Notes under the pieces: model-generated | Told to the model about the DNA's origin: nothing | What the model saw: only the letters and a program-made list of their open reading frames with translations | Databases searched by the model: none | NCBI GenBank assembly: GCA_016794525.1 | Contig: JAEUJY010000113.1 | Coordinates: forward strand, 143,566-207,565 | Source of the DNA: Myxococcales bacterium | GTDB taxonomy: Bacteria > Myxococcota_A > Polyangia > Haliangiales > Haliangiaceae | Length of the DNA: 64,000 nt | Reading direction: 5' to 3' | In this document: piece by piece, positions 45,784 through 56,135 of the stretch | Numbering within the stretch: position 1 is the first letter of the stretch | How the letters are laid out: each line of letters opens with the position of its first letter | Program-made: the position numbers and the translations under genes

Positions 45784-46500
45784 ATGATCCGACGCCGCCT
45801 GGGTTCGCTCGACTGCGTGATCGCCGGAGGCGACGACGATCGCGGCGGCGGCGACGGCCCCACCGTCGTCCTGATGCACGGGTTCGGCGCCGGCGGCGAC
45901 GATCTGGTCGAGCTGGCCAACTACGTCGAGGCGCCGCCCGGCACCCGCTGGGTGTTCCCGGCCGGGCCGCTGGAGCTGGGCGGCCTCTACGGCGACAGCC
46001 GCGCGTGGTGGATGATCGACCTCGCGCGGATCGAGCGCGAGCTGTCCGCCGGCCGCGCGATCGATCGCGCCGACGAGGTGCCCGACGGCCTGCCGGCCGC
46101 GCGCGCCGCGGTGCTGGGCGTGCTCGACGCGCTGGCCCGCGACTTCGGCCGCACCGACGCCCGCACCGTGCTCGGCGGCTTCTCGCAGGGCGCGATGCTC
46201 ACCGTCGACGTCGCGCTGCACGCGCCGGGCAAGCTGGCCGGGCTGGCGCTGATGTCGGGGACGCTGCTCGCCGAGTCGGTGTGGCAGCCGCGGGCCGCGG
46301 CGGTAGCCGGCACGACGATCTTCCAGAGCCACGGCACCAAGGACGCGCTCCTGGCGTTCAGCGGCGCCGAGCGGCTGCGCGAGTTCTTGCTCGCGGCCGG
46401 CGCCGAGGTCGGCTTCATGCCGTTCCCCGGCGGCCACGAGATCCCGCCGCCGGTGCTCGAGGGCCTGGGTGACCTACTGGCGCGGGCGCTGCCGGCGTAG
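45784..46500 (+). CDS. alpha/beta hydrolase (phospholipase/carboxylesterase type)
   Basis: 238 aa. VVLMHGFGAGGDDL (oxyanion region), nucleophile elbow GGFSQG (Ser near 141), HGTKDALLAF with the acid residue, and PGGHEIPP with the catalytic His. This is the Abhydrolase_2 family (cytosolic carboxylesterases/acyl-protein thioesterases); substrate unknown. No signal peptide. The 3' end overlaps the convergent radical-SAM gene by 27 bp. Confidence 0.9.
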   Translation: MIRRRLGSLDCVIAGGDDDRGGGDGPTVVLMHGFGAGGDDLVELANYVEAPPGTRWVFPAGPLELGGLYGDSRAWWMIDLARIERELSAGRAIDRADEVPDGLPAARAAVLGVLDALARDFGRTDARTVLGGFSQGAMLTVDVALHAPGKLAGLALMSGTLLAESVWQPRAAAVAGTTIFQSHGTKDALLAFSGAERLREFLLAAGAEVGFMPFPGGHEIPPPVLEGLGDLLARALPA

Positions 46501-47745
46501 CTCGACCAGCTCGGCGGCGGCGCCGGTCTGGGCTCGCCACTGGCCGTAGGTCTCGGCGCGCCCCTCGAGGCGGGTGAGCGCGGCGGCCACCGCGGGCGCG
46601 ATCGGCGCCGGCGCCGCGTCCTTGAGCGGCGTGCCGGGCAGCGGCATGAACGCGTGGCTGTGGATGCGGGCGCCGGCGGCGACCAGCCGATCGGCCAGCG
46701 CCATCGTCGCGCGCTGATCGTCCTCGGCCTCGCCGGGCAGCCCGAGCAGCAGGTCGACGTCGGGCACGAACCCGGCGGCCACCGCGATCGCCACCGCGCG
46801 CTCGACCGCGGCGACGTCGTGGCCGCGGCGCATCGCCGCCAGCATCCGCGCCGAGCCCGACTGGCCGCCGAGCACGACGTGGCGGTTGTCGACGTAGCGG
46901 GCCAGCACCGCCATCGCCTCGGCGGTGACGTGCTCGGGCCGCAGCTCCGAGGGGAACGAGCCGAAGTACAGCTTGCCGTCGGCGGGCAGCTCGGCGCGCA
47001 CCGTCGCCAGCAGCGCGGTGACCGCCGCGAGGTCGACGTCGGGGCCGTCGCTGCCGTACGACAGCGCGGTCGGCGTGAGGAACCGGACGTAGCGCCCGCC
47101 GGCGGCGACCAGCTCGCGCACCCACCGCCGCACGTCGTCGATCGGCCGGTGGCGGAACCGCGCCTTGAACATGAACGGCGTCTGGCAGAACGAGCACGCG
47201 TAGATGCAGCCGCGGGTGAGCTCGATCGGGTTCCAGCGGTGCAGCGGCGGGTACCACGGCGGGTACGCGCCGAGCGGCTCGCGCTGCGCGGCGCCGGTGG
47301 TGATCAGCGCGCCGGCGCCGTCGCGGTAGGCCAGCCCGGGCACCGCGCGCGGATCGGCGCCGGCGGTCAACGCCCGCACCAGCGCGATCATCGTCGCCTC
47401 GCCCTCGCCGATCGCGGCCAGGTCCCAGCCGGCGCCCAGGGTGGCGGCCGGCTCGGCGGTGGCGTGGACGCCGCCGGCGACGTGGACCACGCCCGGGCGA
47501 TCGCCGATCGCCCGCCGGGCCCGGGCCAGGTCGTCGCGCATGCGGACGAAGTCGGTCGAGTAGAAGCTCCACGCCACCACCACCGGCGCCGCGTCGGCGG
47601 CCACCGCTCGCGCCAGCTCGTCCGGATTTCGGACGAACGCCACCGGCGCGGCGGCGGTCGCGGGGTCGGCGGTGAGCGCGCCGGTCACGACGTTCAGGCC
47701 GACGATGCCCGAGCGCACCGCGTAGGCGACGACCCGCGCGGTCAC
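46474..47745 (-). CDS. B12-binding-like/radical SAM protein
   Basis: 423 aa from a GTG overlapping the stop of the methyltransferase gene (GTGA). The N-terminal ~150 residues look like a cobalamin-binding Rossmann fold (PVVVAWSFYSTDF, VVHVAGGVHATAEP, LAAIGEGEATM) but lack the classic DxHxxG. The radical-SAM core has ELTRGCIYACSFCQTPFMFK (Cx3Cx2C) and later LGLPGEAEDDQR. It resembles the MJ_1487/TIGR04013 type. The reaction is unknown; members of the class methylate or rearrange unactivated carbons. The coupled methyltransferase suggests a shared pathway. Confidence 0.8.
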   Translation of the reverse strand: MTARVVAYAVRSGIVGLNVVTGALTADPATAAAPVAFVRNPDELARAVAADAAPVVVAWSFYSTDFVRMRDDLARARRAIGDRPGVVHVAGGVHATAEPAATLGAGWDLAAIGEGEATMIALVRALTAGADPRAVPGLAYRDGAGALITTGAAQREPLGAYPPWYPPLHRWNPIELTRGCIYACSFCQTPFMFKARFRHRPIDDVRRWVRELVAAGGRYVRFLTPTALSYGSDGPDVDLAAVTALLATVRAELPADGKLYFGSFPSELRPEHVTAEAMAVLARYVDNRHVVLGGQSGSARMLAAMRRGHDVAAVERAVAIAVAAGFVPDVDLLLGLPGEAEDDQRATMALADRLVAAGARIHSHAFMPLPGTPLKDAAPAPIAPAVAAALTRLEGRAETYGQWRAQTGAAAELVELRRQRPRQ

Positions 47746-48413
47746 GGCACGCGGGCCCAGATCGCGCGCAGCGGGAACGCCGGCAGCCCCGGCGCGTAGA
47801 CCTGGAACGCCTCGACCCGCTCGACGGTCAGGCCGGCGGCCGCCAGGTCGGGCAGCGGATCGCGGTGCATGTTGCAGCCCTGGCCGTTGAGCGCCCGCCA
47901 CAGCGGGTTGGCCGCCCGCATCAGCGCGCCGGCGACCGGGCGCGGGCTGCGCACGTGCTCGAGCAGCCGGACCGCGCCGCCCGGGCGGACCACCCGCCGG
48001 ACCTCGGCCAGCGCCGCCGCCGGCGCACCGACGCTGCACAGCACCAGCCCGAACACCGCCGCGTCCTGCGAGGCGTCGGGCAGCGGCAGCGCCTCGGCCG
48101 TGCCGCGCGCCACCGCGATCGTCGCCGCCGCCGCCGCGCGCCGCGGGCCGGCGATCGCCGCGAAGCCGTCGTCGGGCTCGACCGCGGTGACCGCCGCGTC
48201 GGCGGGGTAGTGGGCGAACATCAGCCCGGTGCCGGCGCCGATCTCGACCACCCGGCCGCGCAGGTCGCCGCACAGCGCGGCCCGCCAGGTCGCCAGGCCC
48301 AGGCCGTCCTGCCGCGCGCACAGGTGATCGTACAGCGCGCCCTGGCCGAGGCGGCGCTTGAGCCGGAGCGTCGCCGGCGCGTGCCGCGCGAAGTGCGCCA
48401 GCTCGCGGAACAT
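47742..48413 (-). CDS. class I SAM methyltransferase (UbiE/COQ5-like)
   Basis: 223 aa from the ATG at 48413 (a TTG at 48449 would be a longer form). SAM motif I VVEIGAGTGLMFAHYP, acidic loop AVEPDDGF, motif II region DAAVFGLVLCSVG and RRVVRPGGAVRLLEHVRSP. The protein ends with IWARVP. The substrate is unknown; relatives often act on small lipophilic molecules. GATCCT lies 6 nt before the ATG. Operon with the radical-SAM gene. Confidence 0.85.
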   Translation of the reverse strand: MFRELAHFARHAPATLRLKRRLGQGALYDHLCARQDGLGLATWRAALCGDLRGRVVEIGAGTGLMFAHYPADAAVTAVEPDDGFAAIAGPRRAAAAATIAVARGTAEALPLPDASQDAAVFGLVLCSVGAPAAALAEVRRVVRPGGAVRLLEHVRSPRPVAGALMRAANPLWRALNGQGCNMHRDPLPDLAAAGLTVERVEAFQVYAPGLPAFPLRAIWARVP

Positions 48414-48486
48414 GGGGGCAGGATCGGCGGCGCTCCCCGGGGCTGTCAAGGCGGCCGCCGCCGCGCCCGGCCGGGCGAGACTCGCG

Positions 48487-48492
48487 TAGGAT
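48487..48492 (+). promoter_or_regulatory. -10 hexamer TAGGAT, leaderless GTG start
   Basis: TAGGAT ends 7 nt before the GTG at 48500. An in-frame ATG at 48491 overlaps the hexamer, so the GTG is preferred. Confidence 0.5.
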
Positions 48493-48499
48493 GCGCAGC

Positions 48500-50734
<2,235 letters not shown>

Positions 50735-50740
50735 AGTGGT

Positions 50741-50770
50741 CCTTCGGGAAGGCCTGTCGACAGACCTTCC
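50741..50770. terminator. bidirectional hairpin between kinase and phosphatase genes
   Basis: GGAAGG (50747-50752) and CCTTCC (50765-50770) enclose the palindrome CTGTCGACAG with one mismatch pair. An alternative short hairpin CCTTC-GG-GAAGG uses 50741-50752. The element fills the 44-bp gap between two convergent stop codons, the expected position for a shared terminator. Confidence 0.6.
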
Positions 50771-50778
50771 GCCGGCCT

Positions 50779-52527
50779 TCAGCCGTAGCGGAACTCGAGC
50801 AGCGGCGCCGGGCGGTGCAGGCCGTTGTGCACCTCGTAGTTGAACGGCTGGTAGTGGATCAGCCACGGGTAGGCGCGCTGGCCGGCGCCGTCGTGGACCA
50901 CCGTCATCGCCATCGGCGTCACCGAGCGGTACGACGCGTCGACCGGCAGGTCGCGGTTGTCGCGGCCGCCGGCCGAGAACAGGTTGAGCAGCAGCCGATC
51001 GCCGAGGTCGAAGACCACGTCGAAGCCGCGATCGATCTTCTCGTGGCCGCGCACCATCGTGTGCATGCCGACCTTGGCCATGAACCCGCGGAACTGCTCG
51101 TAGCCGAAGCTGAAGCGCGGGTTCTGGCGCTGCAGCTCGACCGGCACCGCGTCGATCGGCTCGGGGTCGCTCCACATCATCTGGAACCGCAGCTCGGGAT
51201 CGTTGAGGCTGGCCAGGTCGCGGTAGCGCAGCGCGAAGGTGTCGTCGCGCGGGATGCCGCCGTGGACGAACATCGTCCGGTCGAACAGGAACGACGTCGG
51301 CATGTGCTCGAACAGGATCCGGTAGGCCTCGAGCATCTCGCGCGGCACGTGGGGCGACAGCGACGCCAGCGCCTCGGCGGGGTGGACGCCGCTCCACACC
51401 CGGCCCTCGTGCGAGTGGAAGTACTCGTGGTTGCCGCGCAGCACGACGACGTTGTCGGGCATCGCGACGAACAGCTGCAGCGCCGCGCGCAGCACGCCGT
51501 CGAAGCTGAACCGGCCGCGATCGATGTAGTCGCCCAGCAGCACCAGCTTGACGTCGGGGTGGTGGGCCGGATCCCACTGGTGGGCCCACACCCGGTTGAC
51601 GAAGTTGGTCTGCAAGAGCGCCGCCTTGAGGCAGCTGTAGCAGCCGTGCAGATCGCCCAGCACCACCAGCTCCATCGGCTGCGACGGCCGCTGCACGTGG
51701 ACGTAGCCGTCGAGGAAGTCGCAGCCGATCGGCAGCTGGCCGATGTCGGTCTTGCCGGCCAGCTGGCCGTTGCCCACCGCGCGCAGCCGGTGCCAGGCGA
51801 TCATCGCCTGCGACACCAGCTGGTAGTCGAGCGCGACCTGGCCCTGCAGCTCGCGCGGGTGCGGCGAGTAGGTCTGCTCGAGCGGGTCGAGCAGCGGGTG
51901 GGCCAGCGCCTGCAGCGGCGGCGTCGGCGCGCTCACCACCGCGAGCGGGCGGCTGGCGCCGGGCGTCACCGCCGGCTTGCCGACCAGGGTCGGCGCGGTG
52001 GCGTGGCCTTCGCGGCGCGCGGTCGTGAAGTACGCGAGCAGCTCGTCGTACAGGAGCTGCTCGGGCTGGCTGACCAGGCCGTCGGCGTGCATCATCGCGC
52101 GCACCAGCTCGAGCGCGGTGGTCTGCTCGCTGGCCGGCAGCGCCTGGAACAGCGTCACCGCCCGCACCTTGAGCCGGGTCGGCACGTAGCTCTCGTCGCC
52201 CGAGGTCATCACCTCGGTGCTGAGCTTGGCCACCACCGCCTCGAGCCGCGCGTAGACCTCGTCGAAGTGCCGCTGGTACGCGGCGCGGGCGCGCACGCGC
52301 TCCTCGACCGTGCCGCCGTGCTGCGCGTCGACCACCAGCAGCACCGACTCGAGGTAGCGCTCGATGAACGCCTGCTCGCGCTGGTGGAACTGGCCGTCGA
52401 TGTAGCCCACCGTCACCAGCAGGTCGATCAGCTCGGCGGTGCGCCCGAGGCCGTCGGTGGGCGCGAGCGGCGGTGGGGCGGGGCTCTTGGCGGTCAGGGG
52501 GCGTCCTCCACGCCCCAGTGTCGCCAA
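50779..52527 (-). CDS. TerB-like domain plus PPP-family protein phosphatase
   Basis: 582 aa. Residues ~30-170 are helical with two TerB/DjlA-like halves (LIDLLVTVGYIDGQFHQREQ and LVRAMMHADGLVSQPEQLLYDEL). The catalytic domain has all PPP signatures: GDLHG at 291-295, GDYIDRG at 332-338, RGNHE at 364-368 and the later HGG (FVHGGIPRDDT) and RGHEK histidines, for a two-metal Ser/Thr phosphatase of the PP1/PP2A type. No signal peptide. Start uncertain: a TTG at 52527, or a CTG at 52497 preceded by GGAGGA. Convergent with a Ser/Thr kinase gene; it may reverse that kinase's action (inference). Confidence 0.85.
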   Translation of the reverse strand: MATLGRGGRPLTAKSPAPPPLAPTDGLGRTAELIDLLVTVGYIDGQFHQREQAFIERYLESVLLVVDAQHGGTVEERVRARAAYQRHFDEVYARLEAVVAKLSTEVMTSGDESYVPTRLKVRAVTLFQALPASEQTTALELVRAMMHADGLVSQPEQLLYDELLAYFTTARREGHATAPTLVGKPAVTPGASRPLAVVSAPTPPLQALAHPLLDPLEQTYSPHPRELQGQVALDYQLVSQAMIAWHRLRAVGNGQLAGKTDIGQLPIGCDFLDGYVHVQRPSQPMELVVLGDLHGCYSCLKAALLQTNFVNRVWAHQWDPAHHPDVKLVLLGDYIDRGRFSFDGVLRAALQLFVAMPDNVVVLRGNHEYFHSHEGRVWSGVHPAEALASLSPHVPREMLEAYRILFEHMPTSFLFDRTMFVHGGIPRDDTFALRYRDLASLNDPELRFQMMWSDPEPIDAVPVELQRQNPRFSFGYEQFRGFMAKVGMHTMVRGHEKIDRGFDVVFDLGDRLLLNLFSAGGRDNRDLPVDASYRSVTPMAMTVVHDGAGQRAYPWLIHYQPFNYEVHNGLHRPAPLLEFRYG

Positions 52528-52657
52528 CCGGCGCCGGGCGGCGCAAGGCCGCCGACCATCAACGCGCGCACCGCCTCACGCGGGCCTCGCGCAGCGCTGC
52601 GACCGCCGTCACCCGCCCCGCGCGCCGCCGTGCGTATGCTGCCAGGTGGAGGTGCCC

Positions 52658-53338
52658 ATGCGAACGATCCGGACCGCGTGCGTGGTGGCCGTGACGACGA
52701 TGCTGGCGTGCGGCGGCGACGACCCGATCGCCTACGACGACCTGCCGACGGCGCTGGCCGAGGCGCTGTGCAGCTACGCGTATCGGTGCTGCGACGCCGC
52801 CGAGATCGCCGATCAGTTCGGCAGCTTCGACCCGCCGATCACCGACGAGGCGTCGTGCCGGGTGGCGCTGACCGGGTTCTACCAGGAGGTGGTCGGCGAC
52901 GACCCGGCCGTCGCGTCCGGCCGCATCCACTACGACGGCGACGTCGCCGCCAGCTGCGTCGCCGCCCTGCGCGGCGCGACCTGCGGCAGCTCGAACCAGG
53001 TGTTCCGCGACCAGTGCGCCGCGGTGTTCGTCGGCGCGGTGGCGACCGGCGGGGCGTGCGCCGACAACGACGAGTGCGCGAGCGGGCTGTGCGATCAAGC
53101 GGCGGGCGCCGCCGAGGGGAGCTGCGCGACGCCGCCGACCGCCGGCATGGCGTGCGTCGACGAGGCGTGCGCCGACGGCGCGTACTGCGAGGCCCAGCCG
53201 ACCGGCGGCGGCCTGTGCGTCGCCACGCTGGCTGACGGCGGGCTGTGTACCAGCGGCCCGCAATGCCAGAGCGGCTACTGCGACGACGCCGGCCGGTGCG
53301 GTCCGCGCCCGCCGTCGATGACCTGCGACGGCGTGTGA
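52658..53338 (+). CDS. Cys-rich lipoprotein
   Basis: 226 aa from the ATG at 52658; GGAGG 5 nt upstream and a TATGCT -10 candidate at 52635-52640. Lipoprotein Cys18 (MLAC). The N-terminal half has an alpha-helical Cys pattern (LCSYAYRCC...SCRVAL...SCVAAL...TCGSS), the C-terminal half a series of short disulfide loops (GACADNDECASGLCD, GMACVDEACADGAYC, GLCTSGPQCQSGYCD). This is a common type of myxobacterial surface lipoprotein of unknown function. It is followed by the first hydrolase gene, but the sigma54-type promoter there suggests separate expression. Confidence 0.75.
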   Translation: MRTIRTACVVAVTTMLACGGDDPIAYDDLPTALAEALCSYAYRCCDAAEIADQFGSFDPPITDEASCRVALTGFYQEVVGDDPAVASGRIHYDGDVAASCVAALRGATCGSSNQVFRDQCAAVFVGAVATGGACADNDECASGLCDQAAGAAEGSCATPPTAGMACVDEACADGAYCEAQPTGGGLCVATLADGGLCTSGPQCQSGYCDDAGRCGPRPPSMTCDGV

Positions 53339-53361
53339 TCGCGCCCGGCGGGTGTCGCCCC

Positions 53362-53392
53362 GGTGGGCAGGTGTAGCGGCCGGCGCGACAGG
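53362..53392. promoter_or_regulatory. upstream activating dyad, copy 1
   Basis: A 31-bp sequence, 30/31 identical to copy 2 at 54451-54481. Its core TGTAGCGGCCGGCGCGACA (53372-53390) is an imperfect dyad TGTnGCG-N5-CGCnACA. It lies 40 bp upstream of the sigma54-type element and 98 bp from the ATG, where enhancer-binding proteins act. Confidence 0.6.
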
Positions 53393-53431
53393 CCCACATC
53401 GGCGCCGCGTGCGGTTCGGGCCACTTGGCCG

Positions 53432-53446
53432 GGGCACGCGGCTTGC
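53432..53446 (+). promoter_or_regulatory. sigma54-type promoter of M15-like gene
   Basis: GGGCACG-CGGC-TTGC: matches the -24/-12 consensus TGGCACG-N4-TTGC with one mismatch and the required GG-N10-GC spacing. The expected start (~12 nt after the GC) is at or next to the ATG at 53460. Confidence 0.65.
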
Positions 53447-53459
53447 GATGGGCCGCGCC

Positions 53460-54449
53460 ATGTCCAAGCACCTGTCGCTCGCTCTGTGCCTGTCGCTGCT
53501 CGCGTCCGCCTGCGCCGATCCGTCGGTCGACGAGGATCCCATCGACGAGCCCGCGCTCACCACCGACGAGCTGGCCGCGCTGCCGGCCGGCGCCGACGAT
53601 CCCGAGCACGCGCTCGATCACCTGCGCGAGGGCGCGGCGGTCGACGACGGCGCCACCTTCGACGACGACGAGCCGCTGCCGTTCGTCGACGTCGAGGTGG
53701 TCGACGACGGCGCGCCCCGGTTCGCGGCGCTCCTGGCGAGCGGCCTGCACCCGCGCGCGTCCGACGCGCTGCGCGCCGCTGGCGTGGCGGCGTGGCGCAT
53801 CACCCAGACCATCGGCGACGCCCCGGCGTCGGCTGGCTACCACGCCGCCGACGGCACGGTGAACGGCCGCGCGTACTGCGCCGCCACCGATCTGTCGGTG
53901 CGCGGGCTGACCGCGACGCAGATCCACAACCTGCTCGAGCGCCTGGCCCGGGCCGGCTTCGCGGCGTGGTACCGCAAGGACGGCGTCGACGGCTGGCGCG
54001 GCGCCGACCACCTGCACGTCGTCTACGCCAACGCCAAGATGAAGTCGCAGCTGCGCGCGCAGGTGCGGTCGTTCCTGGTCGGGCGCAACGGCCTGGTCAG
54101 CAACACGCTGTACCGCTGGCACGACTTCAGCGACGCCGCGGTGCGCGCGGTCAAGGCCAAGTTCGCGGCCAGCGCCAGCGGCACCAGCAACGGCGGCGCC
54201 GGCGTGCCAGCGCGGATCAACACCGCGGGCGCGCCGCTCACCGTGCGAGCTGGGGCGAGCGCCAGCACCGCCGCGGTCGGCGCGGTCGCCGACGGCGCCT
54301 ACGTCGTGATCCGGTGCCAGAAGCGCGGCCAGACCGTGAGCGGCACCTACGGCTCGTCGAGCCTGTGGGACAAGCTCGACGGCGGCTACGTCGCCGACGC
54401 CTACGTCGCCACCGGCTCCGACGGCCAGGTGGCGCCGACCTGCCCGTGA
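53460..54449 (+). CDS. lipoprotein, M15-like peptidase with SH3 domain
   Basis: 329 aa. Lipoprotein Cys18 (ASAC), then an acidic linker to ~85. The central domain has the M15-type zinc pattern: SAGYHAADG (His128), RAYCAATDLSV (Asp144) and GADHLHVVYA (His184/His186), as in D-Ala-D-Ala or endolysin-type carboxypeptidases that cut peptidoglycan stem peptides. The C-terminal ~95 residues are a bacterial SH3 domain (INTAGAPLTVRAGAS, QKRGQTVSGTYG), nearly identical to that of the next gene, and may bind cell wall. The start at 53460 matches the sigma54-type promoter; an ATG at 53448 would precede the transcript. Confidence 0.7.
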   Translation: MSKHLSLALCLSLLASACADPSVDEDPIDEPALTTDELAALPAGADDPEHALDHLREGAAVDDGATFDDDEPLPFVDVEVVDDGAPRFAALLASGLHPRASDALRAAGVAAWRITQTIGDAPASAGYHAADGTVNGRAYCAATDLSVRGLTATQIHNLLERLARAGFAAWYRKDGVDGWRGADHLHVVYANAKMKSQLRAQVRSFLVGRNGLVSNTLYRWHDFSDAAVRAVKAKFAASASGTSNGGAGVPARINTAGAPLTVRAGASASTAAVGAVADGAYVVIRCQKRGQTVSGTYGSSSLWDKLDGGYVADAYVATGSDGQVAPTCP

Positions 54450-54461
54450 GGGTGGGCAGGT
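54438..54461. terminator. hairpin at the 3' end of the M15-like gene
   Basis: ACCTGCCC (54438-54445) and GGGCAGGT (54454-54461) form an 8-bp stem around the stop codon. The right arm belongs to the 31-bp upstream dyad element of the next gene, so an end signal and an activation site overlap. Confidence 0.45.
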
Positions 54462-54481
54462 GTAGCGGCCGGCGCAACAGG
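54451..54481. promoter_or_regulatory. upstream activating dyad, copy 2
   Basis: 31-bp copy with core TGTAGCGGCCGGCGCAACA (54461-54479). It is 40 bp from the -24 element and 97 bp from the ATG, the same geometry as copy 1. Confidence 0.6.
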
Positions 54482-54519
54482 GGTCGGCGCGCGGCCCTGG
54501 GATCTCGGGCGGTTGGCGG

Positions 54520-54535
54520 TGGCGCGGGGCTTGCT
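54520..54535 (+). promoter_or_regulatory. sigma54-type promoter of M23 gene
   Basis: TGGCGCG-GGGC-TTGCT: one mismatch from TGGCACG-N4-TTGCW, GG-N10-GC spacing exact. The distance from the -12 C to the ATG at 54548 is 14 nt, identical to the M15-like gene. Confidence 0.65.
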
Positions 54536-54547
54536 GAACCGACCGCC

Positions 54548-55432
54548 ATGACCAACCTCTCCTGGTACCTGTCCGCCGCGCTGATCGCCCTCGGGGCCTG
54601 CACCACCGACGGGCTCGACGACGACCTCGGCTCCGACGACCCCGCCGGCGATCTCGGCGACGCCGCCTGGGACGACGAGGGGCCGCTTCCCGGGGACGAG
54701 GCGTCGGACGCGGGCGAGGCGGTGCCCGACCTGTTCGCGGTCGCGCCGCGCTTCCAGGTCCCGTTCCCGTGCGGCCAGACCTGGGCCGGCCAGACCCGCA
54801 CCAACCACAGCCCGCAGAACTCGGTCGACTTCAACCGGCTCGACGATCTCGGCGACGCGGTGGTCGCGGCGGCCGCCGGCACGGTGACCCGCGTGGCCAA
54901 CGAGGGCTCGGTCAGCTACGGCCGGTGGATCGAGATCAGCCACGGCAACGGCTACACGACGCGCTACGCCCACCTGTCGGCGCAGCGGGTCGCGGTCGGC
55001 CAGACCGTCCGCCAGGGCCAGCTGATCGGCAACGTCGGCTCGACCGGCGGCTCGACCGGCCCGCACCTGCACTTCGAGGAGCGCCACAACGGCGCGGCGA
55101 TCCGCGCGTCGTTCGACGGCGCCGGCGCGCTGTACTTCGGCACCCGCAACTACAAGAGCGACAACGCGTGCGGCGGCAGCGCCGGCGTGGCCGGGCGGGT
55201 CAACACCGCGGGCGCGCCGCTGACCGTGCGCGCCGGCGCCAGCACGTCGACCGCCGCGATCGGCTCGATCGCCGACGGCACCCACGTCACGATCCGCTGC
55301 CAGAAGCGCGGCCAGTCGATCACCGGCACCTACGGCACGTCGACGTTGTGGGACGACATCGGCAACGGCTTCATCGCCGACGCCTACGTCGCGACCGGCT
55401 CCGACGGCCAGGTCGCGCCGACCTGCCGGTGA
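54548..55432 (+). CDS. lipoprotein, M23 peptidase with SH3 domain
   Basis: 294 aa. Lipoprotein Cys18 (LGAC) and an Asp-rich linker to ~60. The M23 (lysostaphin/LasA-type) domain has the zinc residues His87 and Asp94 in TNHSPQNSVDF, His142 in RYAHLS and His175 in GPHLHFEERH. It would cleave peptide cross-bridges of peptidoglycan. The C-terminal SH3 domain (VNTAGAPLTVRAGAS, QKRGQSITGTYG) is a close copy of that in the preceding gene. The pair shares promoter architecture, so they are probably co-induced, perhaps for wall remodelling or lysis of prey (inference). Confidence 0.88.
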   Translation: MTNLSWYLSAALIALGACTTDGLDDDLGSDDPAGDLGDAAWDDEGPLPGDEASDAGEAVPDLFAVAPRFQVPFPCGQTWAGQTRTNHSPQNSVDFNRLDDLGDAVVAAAAGTVTRVANEGSVSYGRWIEISHGNGYTTRYAHLSAQRVAVGQTVRQGQLIGNVGSTGGSTGPHLHFEERHNGAAIRASFDGAGALYFGTRNYKSDNACGGSAGVAGRVNTAGAPLTVRAGASTSTAAIGSIADGTHVTIRCQKRGQSITGTYGTSTLWDDIGNGFIADAYVATGSDGQVAPTCR

Positions 55433-55443
55433 GCTACCGGCAG
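55423..55443. terminator. hairpin spanning two convergent stop codons
   Basis: CTGCCGGT-gagct-ACCGGCAG: perfect 8-bp arms. The TGA of the M23 gene (55430-55432) and the stop of the convergent lipoprotein gene (55434-55436) both lie in the loop region. There is no U-tract. Confidence 0.55.
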
Positions 55444-56135
55444 TGATCGTCGCGGCTGGTCTCGACCACGCAGCCGGCGGCGCACACCTCGACCCGCACG
55501 CCGACGCCGGCCTGGCAGCGGTACAGCGCCTGCGGGTCGCCGTCGAGCTCGTCGCCGCCGCAGTACAAGCCGCCGTCGGTGCACGGCCCGGGCTGGCCGT
55601 CGTCGTTGGCGCGGCAGGTGTCGTCGGTGGTGGCGTTGACGATGCAGCCGGCGAGGCAGCGGCCGCGGGCCTTGGGCACGCCGTCGCGATCGCAGAGGTA
55701 GAGCGTGTCGGCGGCGCCGGCGAGCTTGTCGCCGCCGCAGTACAGCCCGCCGTCGACGCACGCGCCGATCGGCGACAGCTCGATCGTCAGCGCGGCGTGC
55801 TGGCCCGGCGCCAGCGCGACCTGCGCCGCGCCGGTGCCGAGCACCTGGGCGCCGAGCTTGCCGGCGGCGACCACGCCGACGTCGATCGCCGCGCTGCCGT
55901 CGATGGCCACGGTGATCGCGGTCGTCAGCGGCAGGTCGACCGCGCCGCCGGCGGCCGGCGCGGTGGTGGCGTAGGCGTGGCGGTCGCCGTGCAGCACGTC
56001 GAGCTCGAGCTGATCGATCGCCGCGACGGTCGCCGACTCGACGCGGACCGCGACGCACGCGCCGGCGACGTCGGCGCACGGATCGTCGGCGCCGCCGCAC
56101 CCGGCCACCACCGCGGCGGCGACCAGCCACCTCAC
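55434..56135 (-). CDS. Cys-rich lipoprotein
   Basis: 233 aa from a GTG at 56135 that overlaps the stop of the upstream TPR/PEGA gene (GTGA). Lipoprotein Cys13 (VVAGC). A beta-rich middle (VDLPLTTAITVAIDG, HAALTIELSP) and two Cys-containing repeats of the type CVDGGLYCGGDKLAG...LYLCD...RCLAGCIV and CTDGGLYCGGDELDG...LYRCQ...VCAAGCVV. The repeated unit (~45 residues, five to six cysteines) looks like a small carbohydrate- or ligand-binding knot; no family assigned. Confidence 0.7.
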   Translation of the reverse strand: MRWLVAAAVVAGCGGADDPCADVAGACVAVRVESATVAAIDQLELDVLHGDRHAYATTAPAAGGAVDLPLTTAITVAIDGSAAIDVGVVAAGKLGAQVLGTGAAQVALAPGQHAALTIELSPIGACVDGGLYCGGDKLAGAADTLYLCDRDGVPKARGRCLAGCIVNATTDDTCRANDDGQPGPCTDGGLYCGGDELDGDPQALYRCQAGVGVRVEVCAAGCVVETSRDDHCR

